Assembly (NCBI GenBank): GCA_947095535.1
Contig: OX352772.1
Location: forward strand, 315,342,018-315,406,017
Reading direction: 5' to 3'
Length of the DNA stretch: 64,000 bases
Origin: Poecilobothrus nobilitatus
Taxonomy: Eukaryota; Arthropoda; Insecta; Diptera; Dolichopodidae
Part shown: one piece after another, positions 12,963 to 23,700 of the stretch
How positions within the stretch are numbered: the stretch's first letter is position 1
Layout of the letters: each line of letters begins with the position of its first letter
Program-made: the position numbers and the translations under genes
The notes under the pieces: model-generated
The model's input: the letters and a program-made list of their open reading frames with translations, nothing else
What the model was told of the DNA's origin: nothing
Databases searched by the model: none

Positions 12963-13132
12963 CGAGCGTATAAAATACGCTGTAACCACCGAGGGGGTGG
13001 GGGTTCAAATCCCACACACGTCGTAAGAATTATTCTTCCTTACGACAATTACAGCCACGCCTGAACAGGAAAGGCTGTGTATTTTCCCACCCACATTTAT
13101 GTGGCAGAGAAATGCATTAAAAAAAAAAAAAA
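12963..13132 (+). mobile_element. tRNA-derived SINE (copy 2), 5' truncated, B box intact
   Basis: Lacks the first about 35 bases of the head but keeps GAGCGTATAAAATACGC, a good B box (GGTTCAAATCC at 13003-13013), the hairpin GTCGTAAG...CTTACGAC (about 13020-13046), GCCACGCCTGAACAGGAAAG, CACATTTATGTGGCAGAG and a poly-A tail (about 13119-13132). It shares its body with the SINEs at 550 and 47735-51973. Confidence 0.85.
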
Positions 13133-13314
13133 TTTTAACACAGAAATTCCAAAATTAATTTTATTTTAATATTGTTGCCTTAATTTTCATTCAGTTTTTA
13201 TTGTTTTTTTAAAATTCTCATATGACCCATACATATTATACTGTTTAATCGCCACAATAATTCTAAAAAGTAAAACGGATACATTTATATTATAATATGT
13301 TGGTTTCTCTTTCT

Positions 13315-13640
13315 AACAACACTCATAAGGAAAATCAGCACTCATAACAAGAATAAGCTACTATTATAACATCCTTTTGAGTATCTTATGAGAGTTTTTC
13401 AATACTCTCATAGTAGTTTTCTTATAAGAGTGATATACTTTTAAAACTCTTAAAATAAGAGCTAAAGGCTTGTTATGAGTGTTAATTTATTCTCATAACT
13501 GGGCCCTTTAACTCTTATAACGATCTCATAAGACACTTATAGAATTCTTCAAGAGTAATTTATCAGAGTAATACTCCCATAATTAACTCTCATAGCACTC
13601 TACTAGAGTCTTATAAGATAAATTTTGTTACTTGGGCCAT
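13315..13640. repeat. dense both-strand cluster of ACTCTTATAA/CTCATAA motifs
   Basis: About thirteen variants of CTCATAA, CTCTTATAA or their complements TTATGAG/TTATAAGAG occur in about 320 bp, often as back-to-back inverted pairs (for example TTATGAGAG and ACTCTCATAG at 13387-13410). GGGCCC near 13501 and CTTGGGCC near 13634 sit inside and at the edge. No known family was recognised. It could be an old foldback element or a degenerate satellite. Confidence 0.6.
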
Positions 13641-13783
13641 CGCCTATAATACGTAAATTATTATATAAATCAATTCGACAAACATCAATTTAACAAACAT
13701 CAAATATTCAATTTAATACCGCTATTTATAATTAAATGTACTTATATTAGTGTAGGATATCTTTTAAGCTAAATATATATAGA

Positions 13784-14491
13784 TTTTTAGCACATTTTTA
13801 AAAATATTTTGAAAAAATGTGCCTATTAATTTTACTCTGTCCGTCCGTCCGTCCGTTTGTCCGTCTGTTTACAAAACTTCTACACCGTTAAAGATAGGAA
13901 AAAGAAATTTTAACCATGGGTAAGTCTCATAAAAAAATTAATTTTGTGGTACAACCTTTTCATGTAGCTCCATCCATCGGAGAACTACAACCCCTCAAAC
14001 TTTAAAAAAGCCCTATTTCTAAATGCGTATATTTCTTGTACCGCTTAACATTTTTTCAGTCTGAAAACGCCATTCGACAGGAATTTTTATTTTTTTTTTT
14101 TTAGTATTTAAATTAACAGTTATGTGAAAACCAAATTTTGCATGATATTTCTTCTTTCATAATTCCGGCAGGCTTTGAGATAGGAGCTGGAAATTTTAAG
14201 TCAAGAAAGAATTTTTAGAATTAGGTAGTATAAATTTCCTCAAATTTTTTTGTATCACCTACTGTTTAAGACCTGCTAGGGCTCAAAAATTAAAAATATG
14301 CTATTTTTAGACACTCCTAACAAGTTTTCTTAATTTTGTAGGGTTCCGTATTTACAGCTCCTCAAAATTGCAAAAAAAGTCCTATTTTCACATTTTTTCT
14401 TATATGAAATTTTCAAATTTTAATGCAAGTCTTAACAGTTTGTGTTATCTTTTGCAAATGAGCGCTTTTAAAAACCGTTGGTTTAGCTTTG
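13784..14491 (+). mobile_element. family C Helentron-like repeat, complete single-unit copy
   Basis: Starts TTTTTAGCACATTTTTAAAA with the 5' hairpin closed by AAAATGTGC, then GTCCGTCCGTCCGTCCGT at about 13842-13860. It carries one core of about 475 bp with the usual words (CATCCATCGGAGAACTACA, CATTCGACAGG, TATGTGAAAACCAAATTTTG). It ends with AAAACCGTTGGTTTAGCTTTG. About 0.7 kb, non-coding, and it defines the short form of the family. Confidence 0.85.
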
Positions 14492-16699
14492 TGAATATTT
14501 AGTTCCTTACTAAAATGAGTTACTTGAGATATTGGCCTGAAAGAATAAGATAACACAGTAAACCAACATTTTGTTGTTCATTGATCATTAAAATTATACT
14601 ATATGAAAACTTGAAGGAAAAGTTTGATTTTAAAAGTTTTATACTCATTAAAGGCCACTTAAGACAATATGTATTTGTCATATGACTTTTTGGAATGTAC
14701 CGGTTATGTTAAACAACTTACTAGTCAAAAATGGCTTTGAATATCGATAGATCTATTTTTGTGTTCATTGTTTTGTTTTATCATTTCTATTTCATTGTTA
14801 TTTTATAGTTAGAGTGTATTTTTGCTTCATATAATTAAATTTTTAAAGTGAAGTTATTTTAAATATTTTTGAAATGAAATTATGTCATTTGACTACAACT
14901 GATGTGCTAAATAATATAAAAAAATAAAATTAAATGTATTTTGTATTTATTTGCTTTTATATTAATGGAATTTGTAGAATACCCATTCTAAATCAAATGA
15001 CAATACGCATAGTGTTAACTCGTCCTTAACCCTTTAAGTCCCCATAATTTTTGCTTTATTTGATTGGAATGAAATTTTTAGAAATAGTATATTGTTTGTC
15101 TAATATGGTCTAAAAATCGTAAATCTAAAATCTAAATAATAAATCTTTTAGAAGAAAAAGAACCTATAAAATCATGTTAGTTTAGACTTAATAGAAATTA
15201 AAACTACAAATATAATATTAATCAACAGTATTTATATTAAATAAAAATTAATGTAGTCCTTAAAAGTATAACTATATATGACAGTTCATTACCACGAAAT
15301 TTTATTACAATTTTATTATGTCAATTTTCACAAAATTCTTCTTAATTTTTTTTTCCTATTGGCTCACCTTGAATTATGTTACAATAAATGAATATGCATA
15401 TACCATAACATTTTAATAAAACTATAAATGTTGTATTATATTTTCATGTTTTATATTATGTTAAAATCTTTCTCTTTTCTACAATATTGATCCTTTATAA
15501 TATTAAATATAATATAATTTATTTAATAAGAACAAAGAGACTTATAGTATTTAATTTACTAAATTTATTACAAATATAGAACAATTTTCCATGACAAGGA
15601 AAAAAAAAACGAGAAAATGAAAAAGAAAAAGAAAAAAAAAATTTATAAAGTCTTGGGTATATATATATATATATATATAACTCTGATTATTATATTATGT
15701 AAAATTCTTACCAATTTTCTATTAAGAAACTTTTCATATCTAACATAATATCAAAATATTTATAATAAAATACATGAAACAAATGTTTAGTACAATCAAC
15801 TCCCATTTTCTTTCTTAAAATATTCATGCAATTATGTAGTACATCCTTTTGCAAAACAACAATATTTATTCATATGAGAATCAAAATAAGGAAAAAAAAA
15901 AAAAAAAAAAAAACAAGAAGCCTAAGTCCAGATTATTTTCATAACGTAACTTTTCTTATTTTCTTTTAAAATTAAAAGTCATCTATATAATATAATAAAA
16001 ATGTATGAAAAACAAAAAAAAAAAAAAAACAAAAACAAAAACTTAACTAAATTGTATTCCTTTTAAGAAAACAATTCTAGGTCCTTTTATTGTTATATCT
16101 TAAATGGAAAATTTCTAAAACAATGTTGAAAATATGTAAATAATTTACCATGAGATTATAAAGATTTATTGTAAGAAATTTTATTGTTCTTTTATTCGTA
16201 CATGAATAGTTTTTTTTAATTTTATTCTATACAATAGAACAAAAAAAAAAAAAAAAGAAAACATTAAATTTTAAGTTTATATCATTAAAAAAACATTTTG
16301 AACAATATAAAAACTAACAAAGAACAAATTGATTTTAATTGGAAATGAGTTTATATTATAATTGTTTTTATTTTATTTTGTTTTTTTTTTTTTACTTATT
16401 TTTTACTTATTAAAATATCAAAAATTTTTAAATTTAAAGTCATTTTTTTTTTTTTTTTTTTTTATTCTTTATTTAGATCTTATAAATATAACTGACAAAA
16501 AAAAAATTTAAAAATATCAGTTTACTTCTTTGTTTTATAATTAATTTTAAGATGGCATGATTTCTTATTTTATTAATTTAAGGTTTTATATTTCAGTATT
16601 ACATTAAATCTTTGAATGTTTCATGGTATTTTACAACCTTATATTTATTATTTTTTGGTAAAAATTTCATTTAAAAATCCAAAATTTATTTCTATTGAG
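14492..16699. other. AT-rich DNA with simple repeats, no gene seen
   Basis: Low-complexity sequence with a (TA)n tract at 15659-15679, poly-A of about 22 at 15892-15913 and poly-T of about 21 at 16443-16463. No coding frame or repeat family was recognised. Confidence 0.6.
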
Positions 16700-16791
16700 T
16701 TTTAAAATAAAAACTTAACGTATCTTAACCTATATATCTAATCTATTTTACCCTATGCTATCCTACTTATCCTAAATAATTAAAATTAATT

Positions 16792-17022
16792 TTAATCTTC
16801 TATGTAGGTGTTTTCTAACCACCAATAATTTCTACTAATGTTTTTCTCCCTTTTTGGTATATGTCTATCAAATTTCAACATCGAATAATCTACGTTTTGC
16901 CGGAATATAGTCAATGATCTTGCACGTGGCCCGCCTATTATAATGAAATAATTAAGGAGACATGGTTTTGATCTTGAATGTAACCATTTGAATCTATAGG
17001 TATATAAAGAATTCTGGTGCAA
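16792..17022 (-). pseudogene. C-terminal fragment of the LINE protein
   Basis: A 76-codon open frame carrying the conserved end of the LINE polyprotein (SKPCLLNYFIIIGGPRARSL, NYWWLEN). It is offset by a frameshift from the preceding 16994-17284 segment. Confidence 0.7.
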
Positions 17023-17597
17023 TGAATCCTGTATTCATGCTGAATCTTATATACTCATAATTGTGGTAATAAATATTTGACACTAGATTATTTTCCGTTA
17101 CTTGTAGAGTTCTATTAAAATGGTTACGTATTAATTTAATAGAAAAGTTATCGAATCTTATTATGTTTGCATCTTTATATATTACTTTGTTTGAATAAAA
17201 ATGTTGAAAATTTGATTCTGGTTTTCTTGTTTTATTTATGCAGAACCTAATGCATTTTCTCTCAAATTTTCTAATAAGTTCCATTGTGCTAGCACTTATG
17301 TTGATTTGTCATTTATATGAAATGATTGTAACTCTGGGACTTATCCGTTTGTCGTAAAATAAATTTCTGGCGGCCATTAAGGCTTTGTTACTTTTACTTA
17401 ATATGTGCTTTACATGGTCTTTAAATTTTAAATGATGGTGAACTTGCACTCCTAAATATTTGATTATTTTGGTTTGTTTTAATAAAGTTCTATCATTACT
17501 TTTAATATTTAGGTTCCTCCAATTTTTTCTGATATTGTGATCAACCTTATCAACAGTGTTTCGAAAAGGTATTGTTTCACATTTATCAGTATTGATT

Positions 17598-17906
17598 TTA
17601 AGTTGCCAAAATTTTACAGTAATCTAATGACAAATTGAACATTTTTTGCAAGTAGAACTGGATATGTTCTATTGTGTTACCTGTCGAGTAAAAAACTATA
17701 TCATCAGCAAATGCTAATGCATAGTTACTGCCTTTAATAGATTGAAATAGCTCGAGAAGTTCTGTGATGTAGATACAAAATAATATCGGGGAATTAATTG
17801 TTCCCTGCAGAAGCTCATTTTTAACAGCAAATGTTCTACTTATAATGTTTGAATCGTTAGAAATAACAAACCTATTACCCGATATCATATCAAATATTAA
17901 AGCCAC
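17598..17906 (-). pseudogene. reverse transcriptase palm fragment with FADD box
   Basis: A 102-codon open frame that begins just after box A and includes QGTINSPILF and AFADDIVFYSTG. The two metal-binding Asp residues of FADD are intact, but the third, in box A, is lost. The frame ends at a one-base insertion in an A/T run near 17615, after which the homologous reading continues in another frame. Confidence 0.8.
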
Positions 17907-18015
17907 TAATTTACTAGGAAAGCTATAATTATTTAGCTTATAAATAAGTCATTTACCCAGACTGAGTTGAAAGCTTTTTCCAAGACAATGAAGCATGCTC
18001 CTTCGCTTTTTTATA

Positions 18016-18982
18016 TATCACGCTAAATCAGAAACAAAAATGAAATTTAAATGAAATTTAAAATTTTTGTTTTTTAAATGAAATTTTTATGGAAAAATTT
18101 TAATATTTTTTTTTTTTTAATGAAAATTTAATAGTTTTTGAATAAAATGACAGAAAGTTAATTAAATGATTTATATATAAGACCGATGAACTCTATATAA
18201 AATATATATATACATATGGTTCTTTACAATAATTAAAAGCATATAAAAGCCTTAATTGAGTTTTTTTTTGTAAGGATTTTTATTATTATTTGAGTTTTCA
18301 ATTTAAGGTAGAGGTAACTACAGTTTTATTTTCCCTTTATTTAATAAAAAAATATAATTTCTATACTTAAACATAAGAAATGTTAATTCAAAAAAAATTT
18401 TTTTCTTAGCTAATAATTATATGTCCTTAATAGAGTTGAAAATAAGTTTTTAAACTTTTAAAATTATAAGGACTAACATTTTACAAAATTAAACGGTAAT
18501 ACAGGATTAATTTAAATTGAAAATGGATTCCTTTATCTATAGTTATGTAAATTTTAAGATATGGTATAATAAAATCTTTTGTAATTTACATTCTAATGGG
18601 AAATAAATCTTTATTCGCGAAAAGATTTATATTGTCATTCAAATAAGAGGTAAAACCCTGTTTTTTTTTTTTTTTTTAATTCTAGTAACAAAGTCTTTAG
18701 TTTTTTTTGATATAATAGGGGCTATTTGTATGTGAAAAAAATAGTTAGTAAGGACTATACAGTTGTTTGCAAAATTAGGTTTTCAGTAATTTGTTTAAGA
18801 GAAGTTTGGAGATGTCAGTTCCCACTGTTCTAAATTATTTGATATTGAAATTTTTTTACATAAATAATTAAGAAGGACTTATACAGTTAGTTTCAAAATT
18901 AGTGCTTCTTTCAAAATCCAACTCTAAAATTTCTCCCAATTCAAATTGTCGCATATACACACATATATATATATATATATAT
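18016..18982. other. AT-rich DNA, nothing recognised
   Basis: Homopolymer-rich. A poly-T run lies at about 18661-18677 and a short (AT)n at 18963-18981, immediately before the next repeat. Confidence 0.6.
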
Positions 18983-19268
18983 TTTTTTAGACACCTGCAA
19001 CATAGGCGTAACCTGTACAAATTTTTCTCCGGCAAGACATAAAAATTAAAGCTTTAGTAATATATTTTTACATGTATTAACGGTTTTTCTTAGTTGTATT
19101 GGGTTCTGGACTTACAGCCCCTCAAAATTGTAAAAAAGTCCTATTTTCACATTTTTTCTTATATGAAATTTTCAAATTTTGGTGGAAGTCACATTTCTAA
19201 AGAGTATGTCTTACCTTTTGAAAATGTACGCTTTTAAAAACTGTTGGTTTATATTCTGCTTTGTTTTA
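18983..19268 (+). mobile_element. family C repeat, 3' portion
   Basis: Begins in the core at AGACACCTGCAACATAGG and continues through GACTTACAGCCCCTCAAAAT to the terminus AAAAACTGTTGGTTTATATT plus CTGCTTTGTTTT. The 5' hairpin and GTCC run are absent, so it is truncated, with an (AT)n tract at the break. Confidence 0.8.
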
Positions 19269-19314
19269 TTTATTGTAATTAGTTTTTTTCTAAGATTTGC
19301 AACTAAACAACAGT

Positions 19315-20525
19315 TTTAAATAATACTAGAAAATCCCCTGTGCAATTGCACAATTTCTATAGATTCAAAAACATTTACGTTATCATACTGACTCCCTTAC
19401 TACCTATATTAAGGGAGGGATTATTACATGTATTTTTTTAGCTTAGGTATATTAAGTACCTAACTAAAATAACTTATGGATTTTTAATTTAATTTGAATT
19501 TTTTAGGTGTAGGGTATAAATAAGTCGGTTGCATCGACTTACTGTTACTTTTACTTGTTTTCTTTTGCTTGAAAAAAATTTGCTGAATTTATTTTATTTA
19601 AATGTACTTTGGAAGAGGTCTTTGGTATATTTAATAAAAGATTCATGTCTCTGATAATGAAATTTCATAAATTTTCGGGGGCTTTTTTTTTTTGTGAGGG
19701 TCCTTTTCGACAGCTTTTTAATTTAATGGTCTAATAATAAATTAGTACAAAATTATGAATCTATTGTGAGAGAAGGCTTCTAAAATGATATTTTCTATGT
19801 TATTTTTTCTTTTTTTTTAAGAAAAATATACATTTCTATAATATTTAGTAAGTTTCTGATTTCTGTTATGAAATATAATTAGCTAAGTCTGCCGAATTTT
19901 ATATTAATAAAAAAATTTGAATATTTTATGTTATATCAAAAATGCAGCTTAAAAAATCAAAATTCCAACTTAAATAAACAAAACTACTTTAAAGTCTGCT
20001 GCGAAGCTTTTACCAGCTTTTATAATACTGAAAACAAAATCAAGAATAAAATCGGCCTATTATTTGTTTCTTATAAATATAAGGCTTACTATAAACTTTG
20101 CTCTCTTCACTTTCAAGTCTTTTAATTTTATAAAGAGTATTTTTATTTTTTTCAAAACAAACTGCCAACAGGAGATTAATAATTTATTTTTAATTTACCG
20201 CTGCGACCAGTTCATAATGGATGTGGCGGTCAAATTTAAAAATTAAAAATTTGCTGAATTTATTTTTATTGAAAATGTGTGTTTTTTAAGTATGTACTTT
20301 AGCTTTTTGACTGTACTCACTTTTAATGAACGGTTTGTGTCTCTTGATAATACTTTGAGTCAAAGATTTGTGTCTCTGATAATAAAATTTTAACTAATTA
20401 AATAAATATACAGAAATATCATCATTGCCAGTTTAGTTTAGATTCAGTGTGAGTGTTTTATTATAGATATAAAATATATTTTTTTACATGTTGGCAAGGT
20501 CTCGCCAACATCTTGTGTATTATAT
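19315..20525. repeat. region with an internal direct-repeat pair and small hairpins
   Basis: Similar segments at about 19571-19667 and 20249-20390 share AATTTGCTGAATTTATTTT, ATGTACTTT and TGTGTCTCTGATAATAAAAT. Hairpins occur at about 19334-19347 (GTGCAATTGCAC), 19521-19541 (TAAGTCG/CGACTTA) and 20488-20511 (ATGTTGGC/GCCAACAT). Short open frames at 19928-20246 have no recognisable domain. This may be one old element of unknown type. Confidence 0.4.
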
Positions 20526-23400
20526 TATAGATTTTCAACGTATGTAACGAAAATATGGTAAAAAGAAATATTATTTTAAAAAAATCATACTTTTATTTTT
20601 CTGTTATAACCTTATTTTTTTGTTCATCTTATTTTCAATGAAAAAATATAAAATTATTTTTAGAAACAAAAAGTTTTGTAAAAAATTAGAAAAAGCGAAA
20701 CCTCAAAATTATTGCAATATCTTAGAACTGAAAAATAGGGAGTGAGAAAAAAAATTAAACGTTTAATAAGAAAAAGTAAGAAAAAAAAATAAAAAAATAT
20801 AAAAAAAAAAACCACATAAACCACATACAATTTTTTATAAGTGGTTATCACATACCAAAGATGAATTACTTAAAAAAAATTCAATTTTTTTTTTCTTTTT
20901 TCAATTCACCTTATCTATTTTTCTCTTTCTATTCTGTTCATTCTCGTTTCATCATCAACGTGTTTTTGTATATGCGAACAAAAAATTTTTTTTTAAATAA
21001 AAATTGATTTAATTTTTCAAAGAGAAAAAAAAAAACGAAAAACGAAACGAAACGAAACTATACAAACAAATAAAATAAGAACACAATTTTTTTGTTTCAT
21101 TTTTTTTCGCTTCTTTCTTAATTTTTCTATCTCACACTGATAGCATTCTTGAATCTTGGAAGTTGGAATGGTATTTTGTTTTCTCTCTGATTTTTTTTCA
21201 CATTTGAAAAATATAAAAAAAAAATGTTTTACAAGTTTTTTTTTAGTATAATATTTTATATGGATACAAAATATACAATAAAGAATAAAAATGACATTCT
21301 CTAGAACTAGACTAACACAAAAAATATCAGTTACCTTTTGTAGAAAAAGAAAATAAATACTGGAACAATTTATATTCAACATAAAATATTAAAAATACAA
21401 AAACAACAAAAATAGTGATGTGAAATCATGTCCGATGAACTATTATAAAATAAATCTCTTGTCAAACCTTTTCATATTCAAAATAAAGCTAATCGAATTT
21501 TATTTTAATATTATTAGAAACTTTGATTATGTTTTTATAATCTTGTCTTAATATTCTGTGTCATGCTACAGTATTGCCATTTTCTATAAATAATTAACTG
21601 TAAAATCGTCGTAAAAACGATTGAAGGCACAAAACGGTAGTGACACTTTGACATTTACTGTAATCCGAGTATTGTGAAATATTTATGAATTTACTTTTGT
21701 AAATTTTTTTTGAGAAAAACTAAATATTGTGTAATTGCTGTATAAAATTTTAATACTCGGAAAAACTAAGTAGCTAAATACTGATATTTATTGTAATTTC
21801 ATCTTTTATTACGTGTGCTAGGAGACTATATACATATATTTACCTTGTAACGTGTTTTGAAGAGGTGTAGCACTACTATGTCCTCAAGACTTATTATAGG
21901 TACCTTGATTGATTAAGTGTCCTGCCATCATAAGATGGCTTTATGTAGTAATAAATGCCAAAGGTGATGTTAATGCTTTTGTAAATATGATATAAAAATA
22001 TTATTAATATCAATTTTTCATATTTTTTGTTTAAAAAAATCATACAGAAAACTTGTACATTTTAATGACAAGGACCATTTTTCTAACAATATATGAGTGA
22101 CTAAAAATTATATAATACATACAATTATACAACAGGGAATCCTATATATTATAAAACATAATTTAAAATGTCTTACCTAATGCCTAAATTTAAACCAAAA
22201 AAATGCCCTACAACTGTCTTAAAATATCATTTGGAACATTTTCACTTAGCCAAAAAAAAAAGTTCCATATTTTGTTCCTTTTGTTCTAAAACAAAACGAT
22301 GAACTTTTATTTAATTTTTTTTTTTATTGTTATTGTGATTGTTTTTTTTTTCTTTTTTTTATAAATTGAAAAATTAAATGTCACAGCTGTTTTCATTTCA
22401 AATGAACAAAGAAAACAAAAGCAAAACAATAAAAATAAAATAAAAAACAAAACAAGTTGAATATCTTTTTGGAAAAGTTGTTAAGCTGTTGCGACCGCTG
22501 AACAAAGCTTTATTACAATCCAACAAACTACAGTGATAATCGTGACATAGTGTTAGTAAAAATAAACAATATTTTAAAATGTATTATTTTGATTTAATAT
22601 ATACATATGTATGTATAATATATAAATACATATATGCTAAATGTAGATTTTTTTATTGTTTTGATTTTTATTTTTATTTATACGGTTATGTCCTGGTTCA
22701 TATCAAATATTATTTTATATGAAGGTTTAGGTTGTAAATAATATTATTGGTTGCTAAGACAAAAGTCGAATTTTAAAAAAATATAATATATAGACATTTT
22801 AAAATGTTAAATTTGGTATCCATATCCGTTGACCGGAAATGAAATTTTGTATTAAAAAATTCATTAGGTAACCAATTGTTTGCACTATTAAAGCAGGAAA
22901 TAAGTTAGGTTTTATGGGTGTTTTAAGAATCATGTTGGCAAAATACCAAAAAAAAAAAATTTTAAATTTACATATACTCGTAATATAGATTATACATAAA
23001 TACATATAATATGAGAATATTTCGTCAAATTTTCTTTATTCAAATTTTTAACTAGTACAAAAATATATAAGAAAGAATTTGATAAAAAGGATATATTTAA
23101 TTTCAAGAATAACGTTTAAATAGTTTTTGTAGTTAGGATACAAATTTTGATCAAAAAGAAACCTGAATATTTAAGAAGGTTCAATACTATACAATGTATA
23201 AATTTTAAATTATTTTACCGATACAAAAAACTTCGAACAACAAGATAGTAAATAATTTTAATTCATTTTAAAAATGCAAAAACATTAAATTCCAGCAATA
23301 ATCGAAAAAATGTTCACCGTTATTTTGTACTTTTTTCGATATTTTATTATGACAGTATTAGGTATCTTTTATGACAGTAGTATCGACATCTAATTGTGTG
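20526..23400. other. AT-rich, homopolymer-rich DNA, no supported gene
   Basis: Open frames such as 21017-21382 (minus) are Phe/Lys-rich translations of A/T runs and show no domain. No RNA gene was recognised. Confidence 0.6.
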
Positions 23401-23554
23401 GGCCCAAATTCGAATTCTAATAAAAGTCGGTATTAAATTAAAATTCATGGCAAACAATAATTAAAAATTTACATTAATAATAAAAAAAATATATAAATAT
23501 ACAACCAAACAAATATAGTATGGTTACGATTGTAATTTCAACAATTTTACACAT

Positions 23555-23700
23555 GATAAGATTTAGTACTGTCTCTAGTATATAATAAGAATATACTTCC
23601 CAACATATTGTCACTTCCCTAAAGGTACATTATCTATCATATTCCTATTTTTCTACCGTATCTTATCTTCTTGTTTCAAAGTATACCTATATTATTTACT
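23555..23700 (+). repeat. dispersed repeat, copy 1 (pairs with 48190-48370)
   Basis: TTTAGTACTGTCTCT, AAGAATATA and a segment like ATTCCTATTTTTCTACCGTA followed by CTTCTTGTT recur in the same order and orientation at 48190-48340. The family is not recognised and no coding was seen. Confidence 0.5.

Larger units (their letters stand above)
16700..18015 (-). pseudogene. 5'-truncated, inactivated non-LTR retrotransposon (reverse transcriptase remnant)
   Basis: The minus strand encodes, in order, a box A segment (SEGACFIVLEKAFNSVW, 17957-18012), the QGTINSPILFCIY motif (about 17776-17812), the active-site FADD box (17700-17711), KYLGV and FKDHV in the thumb (about 17400-17470), and the C-terminal FERKCIR, NYWWLEN region. 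The frame is broken at about 17940 and 17615, by a TGA near 17303, and again near 17010. In box A the catalytic Asp position reads Val (17984-17986) and the usual AFD reads AFN. No endonuclease or RNase H domain is present. Downstream of the coding end is a short 3' region to about 16700. It is Jockey/I-like by motif, but the clade is not settled. Confidence 0.85.

Noticed and set aside
21017..21382. 121-residue minus-strand open frame, the longest outside repeats
   Set aside because: It is Phe/Lys/Arg-rich, reflects poly-A/poly-T composition, and shows no domain or splice context.
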